Source: Gracilariopsis chorda
Lineage: Eukaryota > Rhodophyta > Florideophyceae > Gracilariales > Gracilariaceae
Length of the DNA stretch: 64,000 bases
Assembly (NCBI GenBank): GCA_003194525.1
Contig: NBIV01000146.1
Coordinates: 62,001-126,000, forward strand
Reading direction: 5' to 3'
Position 1 is the stretch's first letter; each line of letters begins with the position of its first letter. This document shows, piece by piece, positions 11,109 through 22,949 of this stretch. Position numbers and translations under genes: made by a program. The notes beneath the pieces are model-generated. The model did not search any database. It was not told where the DNA came from and saw nothing but the letters and a program-made list of their open reading frames with translations.

Positions 11109-12692
11109 AGCCAGCAGTAGGGAGCTCTGCCCAGACGGATTAGTGATGTCAAGCATATGGAGATTAACGTTTGTTCTTATGCAGCTGAAATCATTGCCAT
11201 GAATGCAGCGGTAAAAGTACTGGCCGAAACCACTGGAGAAGTGACTCGAGTACTCAACGACTCCCAGGCCATTGTTATAGCGTTACAGGGTAACATAATA
11301 CATCAAACAGGTCATCTAAAACGCCTCGCAAACGCTGTTTATGAGAATGAGTAACGGAAAAGGACTATATGCCCGTGTTGACGAGTCTTGGAAGCACAGT
11401 GGATGGTGTCGGAAAGAAAAGGGAATGAGATCGTAGACGTAGGCAAGGAGAAGGCGGAGCTGTGTGGAAAGGGAAAGGTAGGAAAGGAAGAAGGCACAAA
11501 GGAAGGCACAAAGGAAGGCACACCCAACATCTGGAACTCTTGCTGCTTGGGTTACCGGTACAGCGAGACCGTCCCAGCTTTTATGTGGTGTGCCCGTCGG
11601 CTCTGTCTTTTGAAAAGTCCCCGCCGACGAATGTAGAATGGCTAGTTTGTACTGTAGTGTAGCCTAACTAGATCAAAAGCTATCGTGTCATATATCACGT
11701 GGTGTTCATTGTCCAACACACATTTACTAGGTGAACGTGGCCGCGACGAATGGGGTTTGCGGTATACGACGATGACATGGCGTAAAAGCCGACGGTGATG
11801 TCTGACACTACAGCCTGTTGGATACTAAGTCGCTGTGGGGAGGCCCGCAACGAAAGTGTCGACAGCCTGGCAAAACATGGGGTTAGGCTGCCATTGCAAG
11901 AACAAGTAACAGTCCCGATTGACATGCTAGACGTTAGTGTTGATTGCGCATCATGCGTGAGACGCATATGCGGCTGAATTGTAGGTAGCAGGTTGCGTAG
12001 GTAGCAGGTTATCGTAGGTAGACCTGCACCACGGGTTTGAGAGCTGTTACCCATAGACCGTGGGTGATGTCAACTCAAACGAGGTAGTTTCCTGTTTGAG
12101 AGCTGCCCGAAGGAGGCAGAATAATACCCGGTTTCGGTATGAAGAAACCGAAACCGGAGGCATCCTCAGACGAACTTCTGAGGTCCTGTGCCTGTTCCCT
12201 CGCCTCGCGTTCACTCGCACGCCTCCGTCGTGCGATTGCCCGCTTTAGCCTTCCTGTCCTGACCAACATTAGTGTAGCTCTTTCGTTGGCTATGAGAGGA
12301 AAACGACTTCTTCAACATCGACCTTCGTTCGTCCTAGGCGAGAAGGATGGGCGAAAATCCGAAGTAACGTTCGTACAAATCTACACCAAACACGTTCCTA
12401 CCTTGCATCATGTGGCGACATTTCTTGAAAACAAAATGCTCAAATGTGGCTGTGGAACGAACGTGAAGAAATACATTGAGCATGTCGTTTATCGATGCCC
12501 TCAGACAAATGCGGCCCGTAGAGAGTTGTTCGCTGGTCTCCCAAAGATATGTAAGGAAAGTATACATCTGTTAATACGACATGAGCCACAAAAGTTCTGG
12601 GCCTTCCTGAAAAGAGAAAGCTTTTACTAACAGCTCTCCTTCAGCTTAAAAATAGAAAGCTGTTGTTCACGATAAAGAAGAAGAAGAGCTCT
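11109..12692 (+). mobile_element. 5'-truncated LINE: RNase H domain and C-terminal zinc motif
   Basis: Reading along the plus strand, 11157-11354 encodes the middle of a LINE-type RNase H domain, with the AE of CSYAAEIIAMNAAVKVL and the LNDSQAIVIAL strand holding the catalytic Asp. About 11830-11950 encodes the end of the domain (CGEARNESVDSLAKHG). A 163-codon frame at 12139-12630 is the typical C-terminus after RNase H, with a Cys-x-Cys ... His ... Cys motif (LKCGCG ... EHVVYRCP). Endonuclease and reverse transcriptase are absent, as expected of a 5'-truncated insertion. The segments lie in different frames with stops, so the copy is dead. An AAGAAGAAGAAG run at about 12676-12690 may be its 3' tail. 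Confidence 0.7.
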
Positions 12693-13234
12693 GCTCGCAC
12701 GCATCGTCGTCGTCGCCCAGCCGTGGACAACAATCTGCACCGCCATGCACAGCCCAGACCAAGAGCGGCTGCCACATCCGTGTTCTTCTTCGTGCTTTGT
12801 TACGAGCCACTACTGTTGGTGCGAAAGCCGTTGTTTCATCACCTGCTTTTGCCTGTCTCCGTACCGGATACATTACAGAAGGCTGAACCAGGTACGCTTC
12901 CACCAGGTCATATCCCTCATGCAGCTTCCCTGAACAGTATCTTTGCAGGTACGCCACGAACCTCTCCAACGTTTCAGCCCCTCCACGAGAAGCATTTTCA
13001 TGCAAATTCAACGCATTATGCCGCTTCTTTTTCTCTCCTAGACCAAGAAAAGCAACCAGCCCATCGTGGAGACGACACAGGCCCAGAACCTTCCAAGCGG
13101 AGCGAATCGACGCAGTCATCCACCACCGTGCTTTGTAGTTGCCCTACGAACGATTACAACATAATCTCACACTTCTTCTGCAAAGACAAGAAGCTTTCAG
13201 TATTGCAGCTCTTAAGTTCCCACTGAAATTGTCC
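12693..13234 (-). pseudogene. Unrecognised minus-strand ORF beside GCN1-like sequence
   Basis: A frame of 150 codons (12667-13119) contains a coding-like segment (ETLERFVAYLQRYCSGKLHE) and ends in Asp and Ser runs that derive from the LINE tail. It lies just downstream of the GCN1-like piece on the same strand, but I could not align it to GCN1. It may be a separate captured fragment. Confidence 0.25.
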
Positions 13235-13920
13235 CTATACAACCCAGATCATAGCACCCGCAAACTTGATGGCAAACGCTCCCAGGCTCTTAGCATTGAT
13301 AAACGTAACGAGTTCCCCGATACCCAACGCCGAATGCCCCTGCAGTTCTGGGCTACCATGCCGCAGTCCTGCTTTCAACATGGGAACAAACGGTGAAACA
13401 CCCTTAGGAATTTGCAACGCAGTTATACAAGATACTGTATCCCTCACTGCAATTCCCGTGAACGCAGCTCGCAGTGACTGCCTAATCACAGAATATCTCC
13501 CATCAAGCACTCACTCGGTACACTTGTGGACATCACGTTCGGCGCTTCATAGGCCGCTCTAGCAGCCACATCACCAGTATCGGCCAGTTGCCTCACTAAA
13601 ACCTTCCAAAACAGAGCTGGAGCAAACTGTCACAGACTCCACCGAAGATCTTCGAGACAATTCTAGTATCGCACAACTATCAGCAACTCGTCATTCTGGG
13701 TATCCTTTGTTGAACTAGGTGAAAAGCGTTTCCAGCATCGTTTTTGTTTCCGCAATCCCTCAATCGCCTATTGCATCGACAATTTCTTCGACTCACTCCT
13801 TATCATCGTCAGAGCCCAACTCTTCAAGGGTGTCCACGACACCGTCAACAACGTCGCTGAGATAAGATTCCGCTGACCAGTTCTCCCAAGCCTTTCAAGC
13901 CATCACGTCGAATCCTTGCA
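13235..13920 (-). pseudogene. GCN1: GCN1-like HEAT-repeat fragment
   Basis: GCN1 is the large HEAT-repeat ribosome-associated activator of the eIF2-alpha kinase GCN2. The frame at 13235-13510 reads HGSPELQGHSALGIGELVTF followed by AKSLGAFAIKFAGAMI. This follows the conserved GCN1 pattern in which an 'alGlGelv' helix leads to 'L.pfvi.itGpLIr'. Upstream on the same strand, in shifting frames, come further HEAT-like pieces (RIRRDGLKGLGELVSGIL, TLEELGSDDDKE). Several stops and frame changes make it a pseudogene. Only a few percent of a normal GCN1 (over 2500 residues) is present. Confidence 0.55.
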
Positions 13921-14239
13921 GAATATATGTATATGTTTCACACAAAGTACACACTCCTTCTCGAACGAAAATCAACGCTAGACGAGGCAATGCAAAATTG
14001 TCACACGTTGAAAAATGACACACTCACTAGCTCATTGACATCCCTACAGATGCTCATCAACCGTAGACCACAGCTAAACCGGACAGTCTCACTGCAATCT
14101 TCTCAAATTTGAGAGGCAATCACCCATCTGTCCGACTGAGTGCCAAGGACGAATAAGGCGCAAAGAGTATGCCCACCGTTTGTATAAAAACGCATGAATT
14201 CTAAAGTCAAAGAGCCTTAAATCAGCATATCGCTCATTA

Positions 14240-15925
14240 TATCATTCGACGACAGCATCATCCAACCAATATTACATCATCGCTGTTTCCACCACCCCGA
14301 TTGTCACCATAGGCAGTGAAACCGTACCACATTTTGAACATATAAAACAGGACATCAAGCGCAAACAACTGCACTTCAACGCTAACGCAATCCATCCACA
14401 GAGCAGCCGTGTCAACCCGCGCTCGCAACACTTCACACAACTTCCAAACCCTCTCTTAGTCGTGATTACCTGCCAGAACGGTGGCACTGTGCCCATGAGC
14501 ATTTCGCTGGGGTCAGTCTAGTGTGTTGCTATTGAAAACGCGCAACTCTCTAACAGCATGTCTAGCATAAACATTGAAGTAGTTAACTTGGGCACCCAGT
14601 ACCTTGTTAACATTACGCATCAAAAATTCATTTTGAATACAGGAATGAGTTCATCAGGGATTTGTTCAACAAAATGCGATATATCAGCGTGAGACTTCAA
14701 GCTATCCTCCTTCAAATCATCACGAATACCTCCAAACTCTTCGAGAGTCATTCTGACGCAAATATCGGTACCAAGTTGTTTGGCAAAGCTCCAGGTGTGG
14801 TTGAGCAGCAACACGGAGAAGAAATTTGCAAAGCCTGGTGGCATCAAGTTCATCGCAAGCCTGTTCGACCAACGGGCTATCTCGTAACACAAAACGTTTC
14901 CAAAACCTAATTTAACTCTGTCGAAAGCGATCATTAAGCTCAAGATAAAGGCCGTGGTCCAGCAAGTAGAGTTGGAAGTCCCCCGAGCCAGTAGGCGAGA
15001 CCATAATATTTCTGAGCTGCGGGTCGCAATGCACGAAACCATTGATGAAAACCGTATGTGAAAATGCATCGAGGACGGTTTGCGCAACTTGCTACGGCGC
15101 GATGCGTTGATGGGTCATGGCTTCAACATCGTCGAAACGAAAACCCTGGACACAATCCATGGCAGGTAACTTTTCGGTGGAGTACTAATCGTATACACGG
15201 AGTACAAACAAGGGCGGATGATCGCGGAAAAACGGGCAGTACAACGAGCAAAGCGTGCTTACATTTGAAAGTGGTTTTCGTTTCGGAAGTTTACGTGGAA
15301 GTGGATGATGACCCAATGCATATTAAAGAACGGAGAGAGAGCCATGATAGAATCCAAGACAGCAGGGAAATGGAAGTGAGATCACTGCTATCAAGAGCCT
15401 CCAGTCCGGAATAGTGCACTTTTACAGCGACATCACGCTGAAAATCTCAGAGCGTGGAACGATAAAGCTGAGCGAGCGAGGCGGCTGCCACTGTTTGAAG
15501 GTCAAAGTGAGAGAAAGGAGCTTTCAAACTGGCCTGAATTTGGCCTTCCAAAGCCAGTCAAATCAGTGAAAACGGACAGTGAGCGGCTAGATCCTCGATC
15601 TGACAAACTTCTTCCTTTTGTTCAGGCGGAACGGCATGAATCATACTGGCAACATGCTGCCCATCCTTAACTTAGACGGTGCCCTGTACGAGGCACAATT
15701 GTAGCATGCTCTGGGTAGATCATCGGTGAGCAAGGGCGCGGTCTGCATGGTACTCGGGGGAGGTGTTCTCAACGTGCCGTTTGAAGAGGGCGCGATACTT
15801 GAAGCAGATTCGCACGGGGGCCTAGAGAGGTCTGGAGAGGGGGTCCAGATCTACGACGCGAGAGGCAGCGAGTTTCAGGCTCTGGTAAAACTTTCGATAC
15901 AGCGTGATCTGTCCATGGCTCTCGT
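14240..15925 (-). pseudogene. ADCK1-type ABC1 atypical kinase, decayed
   Basis: ABC1/ADCK kinases act in mitochondria or plastids, linked to quinone metabolism. Translating the minus strand from right to left across frames gives their landmarks in order. They are an N-terminal FYQSLKLAASRVVDL and KYRALFKRHVENTS, then DGQHVASM.HAVPPE (family: KLGQHLAS..LLPEE), then the Ala-rich loop TVAAASLAQLYRSTL, then the lysine strand DVAVKVHYSGLEAL. These are followed by HVNFRNEN (family ELDF..EARN), the catalytic loop GFVHCDPQLRNIMVSP, the DFG-like LYLLDHGLYLELNDRFRQS, and a C-terminal FVEQIPDELIPVFKMN. All three stop codons interrupt it, with several frame changes. Its 5' end lies directly downstream of the Harbinger accessory ORF, on the same strand. 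Confidence 0.75.
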
Positions 15926-15954
15926 GGAGCGTTTGTAACCACAACGCTCTATCT

Positions 15955-17160
15955 GGTTCAAGACTTTCTTTGAGCTTGTACAGAACACCGTCAAGCAAAC
16001 GTTTTTCCTCCGCACACACTTCTTGCTCCAACATACCTTTGACACTGCCAACCGCCTTGAGACAGATATAGTGGAGCTTGCTTGTGCACCTATGACTTCA
16101 AACTGTAGCCGTCGCCTTTCCAGTGCCTCAACTTCAGCATAAACATATTGAAGCTGTTGTTTTAGAACCGAAACCAATCTTTCTAACTCAATGAAACTGA
16201 CATTATGTACGTCTCGCTTGGAATTCTTATGTTGTCCTCGACCAAGCTCACTCTCCCAATACCCGTATGTGTTTACACCAGCTCCTACTCCTTCCTCTCT
16301 CTGAGCATCACTTTCCAGCGCACGCATAGCAAAGGGCTTCAGAATCAGGTTTAACTGCAGAAAGCAGTACTCATATATGATGTATGATTTCCCTTCGGCA
16401 AAACCCGCAAATGATTCTGGGTCTTCTTGTCCGGAGGCCTCAAACTTTGCCGAACACTGACCATAAGGGCTTACAAATCCCAAATTTTCTCCTCAACACA
16501 CTCTCTTCGCGAATATAAGGACGATCTGCCAGGTTAGGTGTACTTATATCAATTTATGTGACTCCTCTGGAAAGTGTTGTGTTTAGAGCAAGAGTGAATA
16601 AAACATCGCTGAAGAGCGCCGCAATTTGTTCGCACCATGGATCTTCATTTTGGCGCTCAAGTTGTTCCCTATTATGCATTCCACCAATTTTTTGTTCTCG
16701 CCGCAGTCATACGAGTATCCGCAAGCACGTGTGGCAATCTACAGTACTCTGTTGCTTCGAAGACGGGTTCTGATTTTCACTGGGCACGAACTGTCAAAAA
16801 CACAGTCCAGCAATGCTTGCCCCACGACCATTTCATCAGCGGTCATTTGCGGCACATCTCCTTGAAAAGGATCAACAATCTCTTTCCCGGACTCGTCTTT
16901 CTGGACTCAAACAGTTGTGTACGGGAGCGCGTGCATTGAAATTGTATCATCGCTAGGGTTGGGCCCTGAGTGCTGCATAAGCTGAACGAGACGTAACACA
17001 GTTACCATTCGATGTAATATTTTCATCGATATAATTCTACGCTTCGTTTATAGATTTTCTTTGATAGCACTGCTGATCGTAAGTACTTTGAGGGCGTTCT
17101 TGCAATTTTCATCTGAAAAGGTACACAAACGAAGCTGAATAGAAAGTTCTCAAAATTTTA
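15955..17160 (-). pseudogene. Harbinger accessory ORF (copy C), decayed
   Basis: This is one of three homologous minus-strand genes, with the others at 36128-37402 and 45682-47722. The longest open part (15875-16483) holds the family signature SAKFEASGQEDPESFAGF followed by GKSYIIYEYCFLQLN and REEGVGAGVN, then a leucine-rich likely coiled coil (LERLVSVLKQQLQYVYAEV). Further upstream, in other frames, come PWCEQIAALFSDVLF and CKNALKVL, matching copy B. The conserved Trp, aromatic and Gly pattern suggests a trihelix/Myb-like DNA-binding partner, as Harbinger elements usually encode, but this is not proven. A GTATGACTG donor-like site at about 16707 is shared with copy B. Several stops and frameshifts are present. 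Confidence 0.6.
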
Positions 17161-17305
17161 GAGACCATGGTTGAATATGAGGAGGTCCAATGTCATCTGC
17201 GCTCGTGTAGTGCGCACTCGGTTCTGCCATGTGTATTTCTTGCACTTGGCAGAAACATGTTACGATGAACAATGTGTTCTCTGAAAACCTTCTGTTATGG
17301 GTTTG

Positions 17306-17310
17306 TCATG
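17306..17310. repeat. Target-site duplication TCATG (left)
   Basis: TCATG directly precedes the left LTR and is matched exactly at 22950-22954. Confidence 0.85.
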
Positions 17311-17566
17311 TGTTAGCGCTGCACAAGAGCGGTGCCGAGAATATTTATTATTGTGTGTCTGTGTGTCCTCTTCTTCGAGTTCATTGTGCAACCGAAGGCA
17401 GTGAAGCAAACCTACTTACACTATATGCTTCTCGGTTGTAACAGAAATCTTACACGTGGCAAATAGCTGGAGGGTTAGTTGCCATGCTACCCAATAAGAT
17501 ACGGAATAGCAATGACATTGCTAACTTATGTCATTGCTGTCTTACACGTGTCTGACACGTATGACA
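17311..17566 (-). repeat. Gypsy LTR (3' LTR in element orientation)
   Basis: 256 bp, bounded by TGTTAGCGCTGC and CACGTATGACA. It is about 97% identical to 22699-22949, with one short length difference. Confidence 0.92.
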
Positions 17567-17971
17567 CGATCCCCTCCCCAGCGCCTGCCATGGGCCCGGC
17601 GCTTGAACTCTATATAAACTGTACTCAACCTCTTCAAGTTGTCTCTCGCAGCTTGTGTGATATAGAATCGCCATCCCACCGTTTTTCAACTTCTGAGAAG
17701 CGGTCGAATGTCAACGTTCGCGGATTCCTTTGCACAGAATCAGAGTTGCAGCCGCGGGCGGCCCACTTAACCTCGGTTCACGGTTTAGTCTGTGCGCTCC
17801 TCTGACTACGATGCAAAGTCGGTATCCATCAAAAGGGCATACATCACGGTTCTTTGCCCATCAGCCATAGCAAATAATCATATTGAAACATGCAAAATGC
17901 TTAGATATGCATATGCAGTCTTCATGAATCTTCAATAAATCAAATGCTTAATGCTTAATCAAAGTTTTTTC

Positions 17972-20617
17972 TTAATCTTCCAGCATCAATGGGCGTCTGC
18001 GATAGAGTTTTAATCTCCTTGCATGAATAGTTTGTCTTGTCACTCTACCGTGCATACTTTTCAGTTCATAGCGAGGGTGATTGGCGCTGGTCACACGGCA
18101 TGGGCCGAAGTACTTGGATGTAAAGGCCGGCCATTTCTTAGCAGGGTAAAGTGGTTTGCCTTTGCAGATGAGCGCCTCATCACCAACGTTAAATGTGATA
18201 ATTCGCGTTTGTCTAGTTTTTAGTTGACATTGATCTTCAATCCTCTTTAATCTTCTCGAAATCAAAGTATCTAGTTCTAATTTCCGATGAATCTCAGTGG
18301 CAGCTAGAAGTAATGGGGTGGCGTCATCATTAGTCATTCGGGGAGGAATTCCGTACAGGAGTTCAAAAGGTGAACTGCCTCCTCGAAGTGAACGGCGCCG
18401 ATATCCGTATAGGACACCGGGAATTGCTTCATCCCAAGTCTTCTGAGACTCTAAAACAGTTTTTCTCATAGCATTCTTCAAAGTTTTAATCATCCTCTCA
18501 GCTCTTCCGTTTGACATTGGAGCATAGGCCAATACGGTTTTCCAGAAAATGCCATGCTCACTCGTAAAGTTCGTTAACGTACTTGCGGTAAAGCAAGTCG
18601 CATTTTCAGAGATGATCAGATGAGGAGGCCCAAAGGAATAGATTATTTCCTTCTGCACAAAGTCGATAACAGCTTGAGCTGTGGCATTTTGTGTAGCCGT
18701 AGCAAAAGGCCATCCAGTTAGATGCTCAACTGCAACTAACATGAATCTATTTCCTAAAGTGGTGGCTGGGAATGGTCCGGCAAAGTCGATTGAAAATGTG
18801 TGAAACAAGCCCGTGAGAGGATACTTCAGTGTCGTCCTGTATGTTGGTATGGACACAGCTAGTTGACATCCGTCACAACTGTTAACATAATCAATGATAT
18901 CACGATGAACGTTCGGCTACTAGTACCTGTCCAAAACGAATTTCTTAGTGCATTGAACATCCCAGTGCCCAATATCATCATGAAATGTTTTCAGAACAAA
19001 CGTTCTTGAAGCTAGTGGAGGGATCACTCGGAGGCCCTCGGAGGTACGTCTCATCAGTCTATCGTTCCAAGCAGCAAACATCGTCGCGTTTCGGCGGATA
19101 GTTTCTCGACGTTTGGGGTCTTTCTCTAAGGTGTCTTTACCGTTGAGGTATCTCAGAGTATCCTCCAAATGATTCTAAATTCTCAATGACTCCACGTTTT
19201 CCATAGCGATACAGCTCACATCATCATACTGTTCTTCGATCACGTCAATCGTAATTCGTGATAAATAGTCGGCCGCTTGGTTCTTCTTCCCCGAGCGGTA
19301 CCGAATCTTGAAATCGTATTCGGCTAGAAAATCCATCCATCTCGCAAGTCTTCCGTGTACATCTTTCTTCTTAAATGCGTACTGCAGCGCTTGATGGTCA
19401 GTTATCAACGTAAAAGGAAGGGCTGACAACAAATACACCCTGAACTTCTTCAGCGCAAATATGACTGCAAGTGCTTCACGTTCGCATGCTGAATAGTTTC
19501 GTTCTGCCGATGTCATAGTCCGACTGGCATATTGTATGGGGTGCACCTTGTTATCTTCTTTTCTCTGAGCAAAAAGAGCACCAAGCGAAACAGAAGATGC
19601 ATCTGTTTCTACGACAAATGGCGATTTGAAGTCAGGAAATGCGAGGACAGGTGGCGTAATCAACTTCACTTTCAGTTCTTCAAATGCCTTCTGCATATCG
19701 GAGGTCCAAATCCATTTCTTCTTTTCTGATGTAGCTTCATGGAGGACTGCCGACGTTTCTGCAAAATGTGATACGAAACGGCGATAATACCCGGCTAGTC
19801 CCAGAAAACTTCTTAACTCAGATGCATTGCATGGCTCAGATGCCTTCTGTATTACTATAACCTTCTTTGGATCTACTTGAATTCCATTACCATCAACAAT
19901 GTGGCCGAGGAGTCTCACTTTGGATTGAGCGAAGCTGCATTTCGTAACCTTAATCTTCAATCCATAAGATTCAATTCGGTTAAACACTTGTAAGAAATGA
20001 TCGATATGTTCTTCGATATTCTTCGAGAATATCACAACATCATCCACATATACCATGGCGAATTCTAGTCCTTTCAAGACAATGTCCATCATTCTCTGAA
20101 AAGTAGCAGGGGCATTCTTAAGTCCAAATGGCATGACTTCAAATTGGTAGGTACCGTATCTGCAAACGAAAGTGGTCTTCTCTTTGCAATAGTCAGCCAT
20201 TCTTACTTGCCAGTATCCAGAGAATAGGTCTAAAGTTGTAAAAATGGTTGATTCTCTCAGGTCATCAAATATCTCTTCGATCTTCGGTAAAGGCCAACGA
20301 TCGGCTTTCATCACTGCACTCAGGGCTCGATAGTCAACACAGAAGCGAGGTCTGCCATCCTTCTTCAGTGCAATGACGACAGAAAAAGACCACTCAGAAG
20401 CCAACGGGGTAATTATACCAATGCGCAGCATGTCATTGATCTCTTTTCGTACAACATCATTATATTTCGGAGGCAGTCTTCGCACCCTACTGTATATTGG
20501 TGTTGGATCATTCAGCTCGAACGAGTGTTTCACTGGAACATCAGATGGGCGCAGGTCTCCCAAAGACCAGGCAATGATGTTTTTGTTCCTCATTGTCGAG
20601 CTTAACACTTGCTGCAT
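17972..20617 (-). CDS. Gypsy pol region: reverse transcriptase, RNase H, integrase
   Basis: The region shows the gypsy order. Reverse transcriptase has the YVDDVVIFSKN active-site motif and the VMPFGLKNAPATFQRMMD segment. RNase H follows (VVETDASSVSLGALFAQ, LITDHQALQYAF). The integrase has an HH-CC-type N-terminus and a core (FHTFSIDFAGPFP ... YAPMSNGRAERMIKTLKNAM). It overlaps the end of the gag-protease frame in a different frame, as expected where this family uses programmed frameshifting. The region carries about two breaks. I see no chromodomain after the integrase. Confidence 0.9.
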
Positions 20618-22658
20618 GTAGTGGTAAATGTTTCAACTTCCTCGCTAAATGAGCAGATCTTTCATCTTCTTCTTCAGAAACAGTCTCCGATGCGGTGTTT
20701 TCATCATCTTCATTATGATCTTCTTCATCGGCATCTTCTTCTAGCAAATCAGGAATCCTTTCCTCTTCTTTAGCATGAAATATGTCTGGTTCGAAAGGGA
20801 TCTCATCCCTTATTGAAAGCACAAGATCTTCCTCAATCTCGCTCTCGGAGGAGCTTGAGAAAGGAACAATATTAGAATCACTTGTGAAGTCTTCACTGTC
20901 AGTACCAGAGTCGAGTAGGCTCGGTATTTTGTAATCATAATCCAAGTCTAGGACAGATGTCTTTCCATCGATGGTAACCGTCACATTCTGATTACCAAGG
21001 TCTAGACAGGTCTGTAATTCCTCCAATGTCGGTAATCCTATGATGACATCGAACGGGGGTTCCTCAACAACTAGGAAGTTCAAATGTGTTCTCGAACTTC
21101 CAAAGGTCACTGGTATATTACGTAATATCCCCTTCACAACAGATGAGGTTCCATCAGCCACCGTTATCTTTCTAGTGGTAGATTCTGGAGATAAGCCAAG
21201 TCCTTCTGCAAATGACAGGGACATAAGGTTCGGTACTGCTCCCGAGTCCAGTAACGCTGCAACAGACCTTCCATATACCTTCACTGAGACAACTTTTAGT
21301 CTTCTGGTGGGCGAATCTGTATGCGTAGCAGTCATTGCTCGAGATGCAACATTCTTCACGAATAACTTCTTGATTTGCTTTTTGGCTTCTTCAGCGTCTC
21401 CACGCAAAAGTTGTCCAAACTTGAGGCCACATGAGGCATTGGCAAGTTCAATCAACACGTTGTACTTCCCAACATGATCCGGTATGGATGTCTTGCGTTC
21501 AGTTGAAGCTTTCTTCTTTTTCGCTGTTCTTCGAGTGGAAGTTCTCTTCCGAATGGAGCGGAGTCGCATAGGCTCTTTCTCCCTGATGTTCATAGGAACG
21601 CGCTCTATTGGATTCAGCAAGGGCGGAAAATCAGCTTCTGATGCCTTATGTTGCTTCGGCAGGGCCTGGCCATCAGGACCACGTTTGGTAGTATTCACAA
21701 TTTCTACTTCTTGACATTCAGTGACCACCGTTACCTGATTATTTCCAGATGGGCCTGCATGAGAATCAGAGGAGGATTTCAGGTTCCTCTCGGGTTTCGA
21801 TTCAATATCAGCCTCGGCAATCCATACTTTCTTCGGCTCCGGAGCTGGAATTCTTGCCCAACATGTAGCTTCAGAATGCCCCAGTTTGTCACATCTTCGG
21901 CAACGAATGTTTCTGTGCGGGTTGTCTGGGCACCTTGAGGCTCCATGACCGGGTTTCTTGCAATACGAACAGGTGCAAATCACACTCTCTTGTGTTGGCT
22001 CACTCTTTGTTTTCTTTACTAACAGAGAGAGTTGTGAAATCTGCTCATTCAGATCTTCCACCTTATCTTCCAAGGACTTTACGGCCTGTTCTGGACGACG
22101 CATGATCCTCCTTGGTTCATCTCGACGAGATGATGAACCGTGAGCAAATGAATATGAAGACTGGAAAGACTTCACACAATTCACATAGTCTTTAACTGTT
22201 TTCTTCAAAGACTCATAGCCATCTGCTCCTCTGACCAGGACGAACTGAGCAAGATCCATATGTTCCACCACAGCGTTCCGAAGAAGTCCATACTTGGCTT
22301 GTTCGTTGAAACCAGCCTTCTCGAAACACTGATCCATTTCCTTCAAAGACTCAACCAGTTCCAGGGGTCGAAGCTTACATGCCATTGCATTCCTAATAAG
22401 CTCTTGCGGCTCTTCAACAACTGCAAACCTTTCGATTAACGAACGTTTCACTTCAGAGTAGTCCAAAGCCTCTTCAGACAAAGCGCCATCAATTGCATAC
22501 GTATCATAATAGAAGTCAAATGCTTCACCATCAAGATATCCGATGATTTCTGACGTTCTCTCTTCCGATGACTTTCCCTTCATAATGACATTCTCATAGT
22601 AGAAAAAGAATTTGACGACATCATCTTGTGAACTGCCGTCGAAGATATATATATGCAA
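20541..22658 (-). CDS. Gypsy gag with zinc knuckles and aspartic protease
   Basis: An open frame of 705 residues. The N-terminal two fifths are a Gag-like helical region (DVVKFFFYYENVIMKG ... YLDGEAFDFYYDTY). Around residues 235-275 come two CCHC-type knuckles (CSYCKKPGHGASRC and CRRCDKLGHSEATC). Near residue 470 is the retropepsin motif VAALLDSGAVPNLMS. The C-terminal part is acidic and probably links to pol. The frame is whole. Confidence 0.9.
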   Translation of the reverse strand: MHIYIFDGSSQDDVVKFFFYYENVIMKGKSSEERTSEIIGYLDGEAFDFYYDTYAIDGALSEEALDYSEVKRSLIERFAVVEEPQELIRNAMACKLRPLELVESLKEMDQCFEKAGFNEQAKYGLLRNAVVEHMDLAQFVLVRGADGYESLKKTVKDYVNCVKSFQSSYSFAHGSSSRRDEPRRIMRRPEQAVKSLEDKVEDLNEQISQLSLLVKKTKSEPTQESVICTCSYCKKPGHGASRCPDNPHRNIRCRRCDKLGHSEATCWARIPAPEPKKVWIAEADIESKPERNLKSSSDSHAGPSGNNQVTVVTECQEVEIVNTTKRGPDGQALPKQHKASEADFPPLLNPIERVPMNIREKEPMRLRSIRKRTSTRRTAKKKKASTERKTSIPDHVGKYNVLIELANASCGLKFGQLLRGDAEEAKKQIKKLFVKNVASRAMTATHTDSPTRRLKVVSVKVYGRSVAALLDSGAVPNLMSLSFAEGLGLSPESTTRKITVADGTSSVVKGILRNIPVTFGSSRTHLNFLVVEEPPFDVIIGLPTLEELQTCLDLGNQNVTVTIDGKTSVLDLDYDYKIPSLLDSGTDSEDFTSDSNIVPFSSSSESEIEEDLVLSIRDEIPFEPDIFHAKEEERIPDLLEEDADEEDHNEDDENTASETVSEEEDERSAHLARKLKHLPLHAASVKLDNEEQKHHCLVFGRPAPI

Positions 22659-22698
22659 GAGCCCGCACTAGAGGCGTCGGCCCTCCTCGAGAGTACCA

Positions 22699-22949
22699 TG
22701 TTAGCGCTGCACAAGAGCGGCGCCGAGAATATTTATTATTATGTGTCTGTGTGTCCTCTTCTTCGAGTTCATTGTGCAACCGAAGGCAGTGAAGCAAACC
22801 TACTTATATGCTTCTTGGTTGTAACAGAAATCTTACACGTGGCAAGTAGCTGGAGGGTTACTTGCCATGCTATCCAATAAGATACGGAATAGCAATGACA
22901 TTGCTAACTTATGTCATTGCTGTCTTACACGTGTCTGGCACGTATGACA
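22699..22949 (-). repeat. Gypsy LTR (5' LTR in element orientation)
   Basis: 251 bp, matching 17311-17566, with the likely primer-binding site just inside the element at about 22682-22698. Confidence 0.92.

Larger units (their letters stand above)
17311..22949 (-). mobile_element. Ty3/gypsy LTR retrotransposon inserted in Harbinger copy C
   Basis: This fossil is complete in outline and about 5.6 kb long. It is read on the minus strand in the order 5' LTR (22699-22949), gag with protease, reverse transcriptase with RNase H, integrase, 3' LTR (17311-17566). The LTRs start TG and end CA on each strand and are about 97% identical, so the insertion is fairly young. Next to the 5' LTR is TGGTACTCTCGAGGAGG, a plausible tRNA primer site. 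A purine tract (GGGGAGGGGATCG) precedes the 3' LTR. TCATG flanks both ends. It lies within the 5' flank of the Harbinger accessory gene. Pol shows about two breaks, so this copy is probably not autonomous. Confidence 0.93.

Noticed and set aside
10560-11156. 198-codon minus-strand ORF
   Set aside because: GC-rich with long frames on both strands; the sequence is low in hydrophobic pattern and shows no domain.
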